Assembly (NCBI GenBank): GCA_964353405.1
Contig: CAYGWJ010000155.1
Span: forward strand, 1-23,902
Length of the DNA stretch: 23,902 nucleotides
From: JBGLNJ01 sp964353405
GTDB lineage: Bacteria > Chloroflexota > Anaerolineae > Fen-1058
Direction: 5' to 3'
Positions 6,779-13,895 of the stretch are shown here, piece after piece. Each line of letters begins with the position of its first letter. Position 1 is the stretch's first letter. Made by a program: the position numbers and the translations under genes. Below the pieces are notes generated by a model. It searched no databases, was not told the origin of the DNA, and saw only the letters and a list, made by a program, of their open reading frames with translations.

Positions 6779-7904
6779 TTAGTGCATGCCTGGCCCCATG
6801 CACGCTTTGTACACGCCAACGGCCAGATCATACTGCTGATGTTTTTCAGCCATCTCGGACATGGTCGTGATGCGCTGCCAGGCGCGCGTGCCCATCGCTC
6901 CCGCCAGGTCGAGGAATCGGTCAAACATGCGCTGCTGAGTATACAACATCCCCAACATCGTCAGGGCATCTTCGGCCTGGTCGTCCAGGTCAAGCTCGCC
7001 CAGCTCGTTCCATTGAGTTCGCAAGATGGCCTCGACGAGCGGCACTTCGGCCGGGTTCAGACCGGCAAAAAAGTCCGTCTTTTTCTGATAGGTAAAGCCA
7101 TGGTTTTCCCAGATGAGCAACTCGATCCAGTCCTGAAAAAAAGTCCGTGAGCGGCATCCCCAGGGCTGACCGATCCAACTGGAGGTATTCGCCGAACACA
7201 CCGCCATAGAGATCGCCGATGACGCCATACGAGTCATCCACTTTGTCCATCTGCTCAAGCATCACCGTGAGAAACGCCCGATACAGCGCGCACCGTTCAG
7301 CGGAGCCGAAGGCCCCCTGTGGGTCGGATGCGCGCGCTTCTTTGCGTTCGATAAAGGCCGACAACTTGCGCTCCGGGCCGAAGGACTGGTCTTTACTGTA
7401 AAAGCCGGACGGCTCGAACAGGCGCTCCATTTGCTCCGCATACGGGTCAGGCGACACAGGAAAGCGAGGCCAGTAGCCGCGCAAGGCGCGCGCTTGACGT
7501 TCCACGCGCGGCGTGTGGAGCATCCAGAAACTTTGCTCGTGGTCGGATGGCGAGTCCTTGAGAATCTTTTGCCGCGCCTTGTACTTTTGTCGCTTGAGCA
7601 GATCTGGCTCTACGCTGGACAAGATGTCCTGGACGGACAGCCCTGCTTCGTCGAGCGCTTGGCGCAGATGCTGCAGATGGCACAAGAAACCCTCAGTCGC
7701 ATACCGGCGGAAGCTGTAGCTGGTCTTGATCTCCTGGCGCAAGTGGTCAGCCAGTTTGTCCCAGTCACCTGCCAAGTCAGCGACCAGGACGATGGCGAAC
7801 CACACATCCCAGTATGTGACGACAAACGTGCCGCCGGTTGGCAGCGCGATTTCCTGGCAGATGTCATTGCCGTAGCGGATCACACGGCGAGGTTGAGTTG
7901 GCAT
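6779..7904 (-). pseudogene. Unknown protein gene interrupted by a frameshift in a T7 run
   Basis: Two overlapping minus-strand frames make one gene. The first starts at ATG 7902-7904 with TAGGAG seven bases upstream and reads well to TDFF. At a T7 run (A7 at 7136-7142 on the plus strand) the natural frame is lost. The adjacent frame continues with FQDWIELLIWENHGFTYQKK to the stop at 6779. Removing one T gives a 374-residue protein. I do not recognise the family. The N-terminal part (GNDICQEIALPTGGTFVVTYW) and a helical, TPR-like C-terminus are all that can be described. The homopolymer points to sequencing error, a genuine mutation, or transcriptional slippage. Codon use on both sides looks coding, so any break is recent. 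Confidence 0.8.
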
Positions 7905-8187
7905 GTCTGTCTCCTATCCATGATTGTATCCATCTAGCCAACTTGGTCAAGCAACAACTCTTGGGGGATCTCGAAGCAGAGCACCATGCCGGTTTTCCCC
8001 CAGATGGGGTGGGCCGTCAAAGCCTTTCCCCCTGAATAGACTGGGGTTGATTTTAGCACACAAGTCGTCAACCCTAGTTTGGCGGGGTTGATGCCGTCAT
8101 GCTGGATGGACGTCAAGTGTTGATTTCGTTCTTGAGCGCCGCTATTCCTCTCGCGCGGGCGTTAAAGTCAGACCGACACTGACGTGA
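7905..8187. other. Gene-poor stretch with an unsupported minus-strand ORF
   Basis: A 60-codon minus-strand ORF (7934-8116) ends just upstream of the frameshifted gene. It has no ribosome site and I recognise no family. Its end (MVLCFEIPQELLLDQ) looks protein-like, so it may be a remnant. No RNA gene or clear promoter was seen. Confidence 0.35.
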
Positions 8188-8298
8188 CCGCAACTTGGCT
8201 ATGCTCACTCGTGGATGGCGATCCCGCTCATTGCCAAAGACAAGGTCATTGGAAAGATCACTCTGTCAGAAGTCGGAGGAGGTGATTTTGGGTTATAA
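8188..8298 (+). pseudogene. Stranded GAF-domain fragment
   Basis: An open stretch bounded by stops (TGA 8185-8187, TAA 8296-8298) encodes HSWMAIPLIAKDKVIGKITL. This is the characteristic core strand-turn-strand of GAF domains (compare S-W-x-x-V-P-L-I-x-x-x-x-V-I-G-x-L). Only about 35 codons remain and there is no start codon with a ribosome site. It is interpreted as debris of a former signalling protein, adjoining two other damaged genes. Confidence 0.65.
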
Positions 8299-8359
8299 CG
8301 CTACGTCCCGACCAAGCCAAGGAGCCGTCGTACAAGCCGCGTGTTAAATGTTTCACATA

Positions 8360-8476
8360 TAGCTCCACTGAGCTAGTCTAACCCTGTCCAGCTGAAACTA
8401 ACATGACATTCATGTCGCTTCGGTATGAGGTTTGTAACTGGCTACAAGTGCGTGATGGGTCAATAATGACCCCATC
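8360..8476. promoter_or_regulatory. Cluster of small palindromes upstream of the secreted protein gene
   Basis: Three inverted repeats occur within 117 bases: TAGCTC/GAGCTA (8360-8375), ACATGA/TCATGT (8401-8415, perfect, 3-base centre) and GATGGGTCA/TGACCCCATC (8454-8476, one bulge). The last ends 17 bases before the start codon of the next gene. They could be operators or leader hairpins. No consensus -10/-35 pair was found, and nothing else is seen between 8299 and 8493. Confidence 0.4.
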
Positions 8477-8493
8477 TACATAGCAATGATCCT

Positions 8494-9459
8494 ATGAAAA
8501 CCAAGCTCTTTAATAAATCTGTTCGAGTCCATTCCACTCTCGTGGGCTTGGCGATGCTCTTGGTCGCCACCTCTATTCAAGAGCATTCAAGAACGCCGAG
8601 CTTTCCTCATGCCACAATTGGCGCGAGTGCTCTCTCGTCCACTCTGGCTACACTCGTGCCACGAGAGCCAGATTGGGATTCGGATCGGTTGGATGGAACG
8701 AGACAAAATACCACAGCGCAACGCGATCTGGGCTTCCGGCCGGCACGAGATGGCTATGCCTTCACCAACTCTGTAGAGATGACACCAGACTGCCAGTCCT
8801 TCCAGCAGAGCTTTAGTGGGCTAGACATCCAGTGCTCGAATGGGCTGCCCCAAAAGCGTTACCTCGCTCTGTTCGAACGTTACCAGTTCTCTTTCGGCAC
8901 AGGCATCTGCACCGGCATGGCAGTTGCCAGTCTGGCTTATTACGTTGGGATAAAGACTCCTCCTCGCCCCACGCCTACATTCGGTCTAACGCTTGACCAA
9001 GCCTGGCCCAACATTGCCACTTTCCATGGCCGGCAATATAGCAAAGCCGTGCTTGACCGACTGATGCTCGGCCTGTCTGCATGGAATACTATGGATACCC
9101 GCGTCATTTCACAACGCGTAGATGAGATATACAACCAGTTGGTGTTGGCGGTGCGACCTGACAATCCAGACCCGCTTGTGCTCGATTTGGTAGCACGTCC
9201 AGGTTGCGACGCTCCAGGGCACACTGTGGCACCCTATCGCCTGGACGAAACCGATCCACTCCGCCCCAAAGTGTATGTCTATGAAAACTATGCCGCCGGC
9301 GATTCAACCAAGTTCATCGCATTCGACTTTTCATCGCCGGATCATCGTTTCAGCTATTGGAAATGGGACTCGGCAGCGTGTAGCGCGTTGATCGCCCTGC
9401 CGATTTCTGCTTTCGTCGGCCCGGAAGACAAGATTCCCAGCCAATACCTCGAACGTTAG
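8494..9459 (+). CDS. Secreted protein with papain-like Cys/His pattern
   Basis: A 321-residue protein. Residues 1-26 form a signal peptide (basic start, then VGLAMLLVAT). The mature part carries GTGICTGMAVASLAYY with Cys139, and later GHTVAPYRLDE with His243 followed by VYVYENYAAGD. The order Cys-Gly-Met-Ala, then Gly-His, then an aromatic/Asn/Asp strand resembles the catalytic layout of papain-like cysteine peptidases and relatives. I infer a possible exported hydrolase but do not recognise the family. Four other Cys (100, 114, 238, 296) could form disulfides. The start has no clear Shine-Dalgarno. The flanking genes are degraded, yet this frame is intact over its whole length. Confidence 0.7.
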   Translation: MKTKLFNKSVRVHSTLVGLAMLLVATSIQEHSRTPSFPHATIGASALSSTLATLVPREPDWDSDRLDGTRQNTTAQRDLGFRPARDGYAFTNSVEMTPDCQSFQQSFSGLDIQCSNGLPQKRYLALFERYQFSFGTGICTGMAVASLAYYVGIKTPPRPTPTFGLTLDQAWPNIATFHGRQYSKAVLDRLMLGLSAWNTMDTRVISQRVDEIYNQLVLAVRPDNPDPLVLDLVARPGCDAPGHTVAPYRLDETDPLRPKVYVYENYAAGDSTKFIAFDFSSPDHRFSYWKWDSAACSALIALPISAFVGPEDKIPSQYLER

Positions 9460-9598
9460 AGATGATGGCCATCGGCGGTTAGCTCGGTTGCATGATGTTT
9501 GCGCGCCGTCGCTGCGCACTTTGATCAGCCGGCCACGAACCTCGCATGGCCGCGCTCGGCGCGTGAGGGCCGCCCCGTGCTGTTGCCTTGATGCAAGC
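9460..9598. other. GC-rich intergenic stretch
   Basis: No gene is supported here. TTGCAT near 9487 and ATGCAA near 9590 form distant inverted repeats around a GC-rich core with several short palindromes. The plus-strand frame is open into the next ORF, but its predicted residues look like a non-coding shadow. Confidence 0.3.
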
Positions 9599-9841
9599 AT
9601 GAGAGACATTCCACCTCGAGCCCGGCAAAAACTGGAGACCGAGCGCAACATCTGGCTGGCGAGTGTGCGGCCTGATGGCGCCCAGCCTGTGATCTGCGAA
9701 GGCCAGGCTGAGCCAGTGTCCGCTCCCTGGCCCGCCGACGTGGTCGAGCTCTTTCGCCAAAAATATGACTGGGACATTTCGACCGAGGAGCAATACGCCG
9801 GGTTGATCGAGGTGACGCCGGAAAAATGGCTGGCGTGGTAG
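9599..9841 (+). pseudogene. PPOX/split-barrel flavoprotein gene with internal deletion
   Basis: The 80-codon frame begins MRDIPPRARQKL and continues ERNIWLASVRPDG, the N-terminal strand of the pyridoxamine-phosphate-oxidase-like (FMN or F420 split barrel) family. It then jumps straight to QPVICEGQAEPV and ends KYDWDIST...LIEVTPEKWLAW, the family's C-terminal part. About 50-60 residues that normally lie between, including the middle barrel strands and most cofactor contacts, are missing, with the frame kept. A frame opening earlier (TTG 9488) adds residues unlike the family. It is probably non-functional. Confidence 0.7.
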
Positions 9842-9893
9842 GGTAGGGGGCGGGCAACCCAGGGCAAGGATGATTCCGTGTTTGAATCGGGTG

Positions 9894-9902
9894 TGTTATA
9901 AT
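9894..9902 (+). promoter_or_regulatory. Extended -10 promoter
   Basis: TGTTATAAT has a perfect TATAAT with a TGn extension, 35 bases before the GTG start of the next gene. No good -35 box is seen. Confidence 0.6.
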
Positions 9903-9937
9903 CTTGACGGGCGATTGTGTAGCCTGTCGGTGAGAGA

Positions 9938-10798
9938 GTGAGCTTCCAGATCAGTCCTGCCATCTTACATTACATTGCAGTCGCGGCGCGCGTGATAGGC
10001 GCGGTCGTGGTCGTCGTGCTGTTGATTATCGCAGTCAACAACCTCCGGCAGGCGCGCACCGGCGCTTACTATGTCCAGCGCGAAGAGGCTCGAAGCCGTG
10101 GACTGCGCCTGCTTGGAGTGACGTTGCTGTCGGCCTTGGTGTTGTTTGGGCTGGCTGCCTTGTCGGACTCTCTGGGTGCGCGCCCGGCGAATGTCGCCAA
10201 AGCGACGGTCACTCCAAACCCGATTCCGACGGTGGTCACTCCCGAGCCAACGGCGACCTCAACGCCGGAAGAGCCGACGGGCACTCTTGTGCCGCGTCCC
10301 ACGGCGACGCAGTTGCCTGTTCCCACGGCAACCCCATCACCGACGCGCATCCCACCGACCGACTTGCCGCCGACTTTGCTTACACCCGTTCCGCTGGCTG
10401 AACCGGCGGCGGAGAATGCCAATTTCGGGCCGGTTCAGTTTGGGGCAGGCTATGTGAATTTTCAACTGACCGGGGTTACCAATATATTCCCGCTCGACGT
10501 GCCGATTGTCCATGCCACCTTCCTGGTGCGCAACCTGAATCGCAACGCAGTTTGGGCGGCGGCCTGGTATCGTGACGGCAAGTACGTTGCGGGTGATCCG
10601 CTGGTGTGGACGGCTTTGCCCAACACGATCGGCCACGTCTTTTATGGCCCGCCGGGCGGATACAAGCCCGGCAAATGGGAACTGCGCCTCTATATCGAAG
10701 ACCGTCTGCAGCAAAAAGCTGCGTTCACGATTCTCAATGCCACGGCTACGCCGACGATCACGCCCACCCCGACGGTGACGACTACGGCAGGGCCATAG
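9938..10798 (+). CDS. Membrane-anchored protein with Thr/Pro-rich linker
   Basis: A 286-residue protein of unknown function. Two membrane helices (about 16-36 and 58-76) are followed by a Thr/Pro-rich spacer (about 88-155) of the kind that holds a domain away from the membrane. A beta-rich outer domain (about 160-266) contains HVFYGPPGGYKPGKWELRLY and ends in a short TPTPT tail. The pattern of an extended edge strand after a Gly-rich turn suggests an Ig-like fold (inference). The start is GTG 9938, with a weak GGTGAG upstream and an extended -10 promoter. A hairpin terminator follows the stop. It converges with the next gene. Confidence 0.8.
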   Translation: MSFQISPAILHYIAVAARVIGAVVVVVLLIIAVNNLRQARTGAYYVQREEARSRGLRLLGVTLLSALVLFGLAALSDSLGARPANVAKATVTPNPIPTVVTPEPTATSTPEEPTGTLVPRPTATQLPVPTATPSPTRIPPTDLPPTLLTPVPLAEPAAENANFGPVQFGAGYVNFQLTGVTNIFPLDVPIVHATFLVRNLNRNAVWAAAWYRDGKYVAGDPLVWTALPNTIGHVFYGPPGGYKPGKWELRLYIEDRLQQKAAFTILNATATPTITPTPTVTTTAGP

Positions 10799-10824
10799 CC
10801 TTGTGATACCCGTGCAATCAACAA

Positions 10825-10851
10825 GCCCCGGCTTCTGAACGAACCCGGGGC
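10825..10851. terminator. Hairpin between convergent genes
   Basis: GCCCCGG (10825-10831) pairs with CCGGGGC (10845-10851). Outer CAAC/GGTTG extends it. Neither side has a long T run (minus side TTGTTGATTG). Position between two convergent stop codons suggests a two-way terminator. Confidence 0.6.
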
Positions 10852-10882
10852 CTGGTTGTGGTCAAGCTTCAATGTCGTTTGC

Positions 10883-11413
10883 TTACGGCGCAGTCAGCGG
10901 CACTGTTGGCAATGGCGTTGTGGCTAGCCCGGAATCCCCGTAGCGTCTGTTCTTCAAATCTTGGAGGATGACGCGCAACTCTGCCTGCGCCGAAGCGATC
11001 TCTATCTTGCCGCTCGCCGGCCCCAAAGCTTTTTCGGCACTTGCCAGCGCTTCAATCGCATCGCCGATGTTGACGCCGGGCCGAGACGCTATCGCCATGT
11101 ATCGCAGGGCTGCCTCCGGCGCATTTGCTTCCCTCAGCCGAGTTTGTATTTGCGCCAGACGCGCGGTCGTCGCCGAATCCACAGATGACATTCCGTAGGT
11201 CAGTGTACTGTGACCCAGGCCCCACAGACCCATTGCCACAATCGTCATGCTAAACAAGATCAAGACAGCCCACACCAGAGGCCGGGACACATGGACGCGG
11301 CGCGGCTCCAGCGAAGGCGCCTCTGGCGGCGTGTCAAGCAACTCGAGGCTCGAGGCCGGGACGGGCGGGTCTGAGGATTGACTTTGCCACTGGGCAGCGA
11401 GTATGGTGCTCAC
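10883..11413 (-). CDS. Single-pass membrane protein of unknown function
   Basis: A 176-residue protein. The cytoplasmic N-terminal part (1-43) is Pro/Ser-rich. One membrane helix follows (about 45-68, PLVWAVLILFSMTIVAMG). The outer part (about 80-160) is a helical pair rich in Ala/Leu/Glu (TTARLAQIQTRLREANAPE and a second repeat), suggesting a coiled coil or a TPR-like hairpin. The start is GTG 11411-11413 with AGGAGG about eight bases upstream and a consensus promoter. I do not recognise the family. Its own promoter and a shared terminator make it a single-gene unit. Confidence 0.8.
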   Translation of the reverse strand: MSTILAAQWQSQSSDPPVPASSLELLDTPPEAPSLEPRRVHVSRPLVWAVLILFSMTIVAMGLWGLGHSTLTYGMSSVDSATTARLAQIQTRLREANAPEAALRYMAIASRPGVNIGDAIEALASAEKALGPASGKIEIASAQAELRVILQDLKNRRYGDSGLATTPLPTVPLTAP

Positions 11414-11451
11414 GGCTGATTCCTCCTCTCCTTTTCTTCGAACCTGCCTAG

Positions 11452-11480
11452 AGTCTACTCTTGATTTTTGCCGGTGTCAA
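11452..11480 (-). promoter_or_regulatory. Promoter of the single-pass membrane protein gene
   Basis: On the minus strand, a perfect TTGACA (11475-11480), a 17-base spacer and TAGACT (11452-11457). Confidence 0.8.
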
Positions 11481-11510
11481 TGACTCGAAGCTGCACTTTA
11501 GTCGAAACAT

Positions 11511-11545
11511 AAAAAAAACGCCCCGCTCGATTGGAGCGGGGCGTT
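11511..11545 (-). terminator. Strong terminator of the rpsU-RRM operon
   Basis: A 12-pair stem (AACGCCCCGCTC with GAGCGGGGCGTT) is followed on the minus strand by T8. It begins 10 bases after the RRM stop codon. This is the strongest intrinsic terminator in the window. Confidence 0.95.
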
Positions 11546-11555
11546 GCAGGTGCGA

Positions 11556-11888
11556 CTAGTAGCGGCGGCCGCCTCGGCTGCCGCCGCCGGCGTCAGGGCC
11601 GCCACGGCGATCCCAACCGCCGCCGCCGCGCGGGCGGTCTTCTCGCGGACGAGCCAGATCCACCTTGAGCGGTCGGTCGTGCAACTCGCGCCCATTGAAC
11701 AGACTTACCGCTTTTTCGGCCTCGGCCTGTGTGGACATTTCCACAAAGCCAAAACCCTTGGAGCGGCCTGTTTCGCGATCCATGATGATTGAAGCTGATG
11801 CAACGGTGCCAGCCCCGCTAAAGAGCTGACGAAGATCTTCTTCCGTAGCATCGTACGGCAGATTGCCAACGTACAACTTGGGTTCCAT
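11556..11888 (-). CDS. Glycine-rich single-RRM RNA-binding protein, second copy
   Basis: A 110-residue protein with RRM residues 3-82, RNP2 LYVGNL (5-10) and RNP1 KGFGFVEM (44-51). The Gly/Arg-rich tail ends RGGRRY. It is a clear paralogue of the protein at 5513-5860, with the same spacing of motifs but a different tail without the GGGRSGG repeats. It lies about 100 bases downstream of rpsU on the same strand, with a shared promoter upstream and a strong terminator right after. Pairing of rbp and rpsU genes is known from cyanobacteria, where both respond to cold. Here the order is rpsU first. Confidence 0.95.
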   Translation of the reverse strand: MEPKLYVGNLPYDATEEDLRQLFSGAGTVASASIIMDRETGRSKGFGFVEMSTQAEAEKAVSLFNGRELHDRPLKVDLARPREDRPRGGGGWDRRGGPDAGGGSRGGRRY

Positions 11889-11989
11889 TCCCCTTCGATT
11901 CTCCTTCTACTAGAGGCACGGTGGCGATATGCCGAGGTGCCCTGCGGATGCCGAAACGATGAGGCGCTGGTTGCGCGGGAATCCTGTCG

Positions 11990-12193
11990 CTATGACTCTC
12001 CTCTCTCCGAGCGCAATTGGCGAATACGCGCGCGGCGCCGACCTTTGCGTACGTCCATTCGCCCCTGCTCGCCTTTGGTGATGAACCACCGCTTCCGGCG
12101 CACCTCTTTGAGCACGCCGTTCGTCATGACCTGACGATTGAACCGGCGCAGCAGGCTGTCGAACGACTCGTTATCGTTAAGCTCAACGGTCAC
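11990..12193 (-). CDS. rpsU: 30S ribosomal protein bS21
   Basis: A 67-residue basic protein. ESFDSLLRRFNRQVM, EVRRKRWFITKGEQ and the Arg-rich C-terminus are diagnostic of bS21, a small-subunit protein near the anti-Shine-Dalgarno end of 16S rRNA that helps initiation on mRNAs with structured starts. The start is GTG 12191-12193 with AGGTGAG upstream. The leader is about 80 nt. It is followed by the RRM gene, so the two are likely co-expressed. Confidence 0.96.
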   Translation of the reverse strand: MTVELNDNESFDSLLRRFNRQVMTNGVLKEVRRKRWFITKGEQGRMDVRKGRRRARIRQLRSERGES

Positions 12194-12278
12194 AGATTTC
12201 TCACCTCATTTCAACTTCATTTCATCCGCTGTGGCATAGGCGGAGCGGATGGCATGACCTGTCGTGTCACTAGCAGGA

Positions 12279-12307
12279 ATCTTATCACAGGTATTTCGCT
12301 ATGTCAA
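12279..12307 (-). promoter_or_regulatory. Promoter of the rpsU-RRM operon
   Basis: On the minus strand, a perfect TTGACA (12302-12307), a 17-base spacer and TAAGAT (12279-12284). The -35 box starts 13 bases after the stop codon of the small membrane protein. Confidence 0.88.
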
Positions 12308-12319
12308 ACGCTGGTGTGT

Positions 12320-12424
12320 TCATGGCACCGGCAGCAGGAACCGCAGGACGAGGTTCACGATCAGCAGCGCCGCAATCAGCAGTACGAGCATCAGATCCAG
12401 CGCCAGCAGTTCGCCCCGCCACAT
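12320..12424 (-). CDS. 34-residue single-helix membrane peptide
   Basis: A short frame from ATG 12422-12424 to TGA 12320-12322 encodes a charged start (MWRGE) and then an almost unbroken hydrophobic helix (LMLVLLIAALLIVNLVLRFL). It lies 18 bases after der, with AGGAAA just before the ATG. The rpsU promoter begins directly after its stop, so it fills the space between two known genes exactly. That fit and the clean membrane helix argue that it is real. Function is unknown, and it may be co-translated with der. With so short a frame, chance cannot be excluded. Confidence 0.5.
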   Translation of the reverse strand: MWRGELLALDLMLVLLIAALLIVNLVLRFLLPVP

Positions 12425-12442
12425 TTTCCTGGAACGACGCTT

Positions 12443-13846
12443 TCAGGCCACCTCCTCCCGCTTGCGCTCGCGGAACGAGAATCGAAGCGGAGTGCCGAGG
12501 AATCCGTAAGCGGCGCGAAGCTGGTTTTCCAAATATCGCTCGTAGGAAAAATGCACCAGCTTGGCGTCGTTGACGTGAAAGACGAACGTGGGCGGGTCCG
12601 TGCGTGGCTGAGTGGCATAGTAGATGTTGAGCCGCTTGCCCGCCTTGCTGGGTGGCGACTGCTTCTCCATCGCCTCGCGGATGATGCGATTCAGCTCGCC
12701 TGTGGGGATGCGGATGAGTCGCTCTTCTTGCACGCGCAGCGCCGTGGGCAAGACGTGGTCTACGCGCGTGCCGAGTTTGGCGGAAACAAAGAGCACGGGC
12801 ACATAGTCCATAAAGTTTAGCGCGCTCCTCACGTGAGCGGTGTACTCTGCCATCGTCTTGCTCGTCTTGTCGGGCACTGCATCCCACTTGTTGACGACGA
12901 CGACCGTAGACTTGACCTCTTCGAGGATGAACCCGGCGATGTGCGTGTCTTGAGCCGTGACGCCGTCCATCGCGTCAATCAGCAGGAGCGCCACGTCCGC
13001 GCGCTGAATCGCTTTGAGCGCCCGCAAGACGCTGTACTTTTCGACGCCAACATCAATATGCCCACGCCGACGGATGCCCGCCGTGTCAATCAGTGTGACG
13101 GGCAAGGTCTCCCACACGATGCGTGTGTCAATCGCATCGCGCGTGGTGCCGGGGATGGGGCTGACGATGGCGCGCTCTTGCCCGAGAATCGTATTGAGCA
13201 GCGATGACTTGCCGACGTTAGGCCGGCCCACGATGGCGATCTTGACCGACTCGTCTTCGGCCTCTCGCGCAGCGGGTAGAAATGCCGCGACGACTGCATC
13301 GAGCAGGTCGCCTGTGCCGATTCCGTGGATGGCACTGATGGGGAACACTTCGCCCAGGCCCAGCCCGTAAAAGTCGACGGCCTCCTCGCGCCGCCGTTCC
13401 GAGTCGGCCTTGTTGGCGGCGATGTACACTGGCTTGTGAGTGCGGCGCGCGCGAAGCGTATCGGCCACTACTTCGTCGGCGGCAGTGATGCCGCTCGTTG
13501 CATCCACCACGAAAATGATGGCATCGGCGGCCTCGATGGCCATCTCGGCTTGCGCGCGGATTTGCGGCACGAACTCGGCGGAAGCGACCGATAGCGGCGT
13601 GTGTTCCGAAAGCGGCTTGTTGCCCCGTCCGACGCGGTGCTGTGCAGCAGCCGGCAACACTTCGATGCCGCCCGTGTCCACCACGGTGAACGCGCGGCCA
13701 TTCCACTCACTTTCCGCTTCAATGCGGTCGCGTGTGGTGCCAGGCGTGTCGTCCACCACGGCCAGCCGTGAGCCGGCGAGCCGGTTGAATAAAGTTGATT
13801 TGCCGACGTTAGGCCGGCCTACGAGTGCGACAAGTGGTTTGGTCAT
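12443..13846 (-). CDS. der: Ribosome-assembly GTPase Der (EngA)
   Basis: A 467-residue protein with two tandem G domains and a KH-like C-terminus, acting in 50S subunit maturation. The first G domain has GRPNVGKST (10-18), DTPGTTRD, DTGG and NKAD. The second has GRPNVGKSS, PGTTRDAID, DTAG and NKWD. The frame opens 38 codons earlier, but those residues do not belong to the family, so ATG 13844-13846 (MTKPLVALVGRP) is chosen, although it lacks a good Shine-Dalgarno. An insertion of roughly 20 residues follows DTGG in the first domain (LPAAAQHRVGRGNKPLSE region). Upstream lies the restriction gene, with a CAACTG/CAGTTG hairpin (13879-13895) directly at its stop. No clear promoter is visible between them. 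Confidence 0.95.
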   Translation of the reverse strand: MTKPLVALVGRPNVGKSTLFNRLAGSRLAVVDDTPGTTRDRIEAESEWNGRAFTVVDTGGIEVLPAAAQHRVGRGNKPLSEHTPLSVASAEFVPQIRAQAEMAIEAADAIIFVVDATSGITAADEVVADTLRARRTHKPVYIAANKADSERRREEAVDFYGLGLGEVFPISAIHGIGTGDLLDAVVAAFLPAAREAEDESVKIAIVGRPNVGKSSLLNTILGQERAIVSPIPGTTRDAIDTRIVWETLPVTLIDTAGIRRRGHIDVGVEKYSVLRALKAIQRADVALLLIDAMDGVTAQDTHIAGFILEEVKSTVVVVNKWDAVPDKTSKTMAEYTAHVRSALNFMDYVPVLFVSAKLGTRVDHVLPTALRVQEERLIRIPTGELNRIIREAMEKQSPPSKAGKRLNIYYATQPRTDPPTFVFHVNDAKLVHFSYERYLENQLRAAYGFLGTPLRFSFRERKREEVA

Positions 13847-13895
13847 ATAGTCGAATAGTCCTATAGTGTGTAGTCGCGCAACTGGACGACAGTTG

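Noticed and set aside
9460..9598. Possible integron attC-like site after the secreted protein gene (GTTAG motifs near 9455 and 9478)
   Set aside because: The motifs do not match the GTTRRRY core fully and no paired simple sites of attC form were found.
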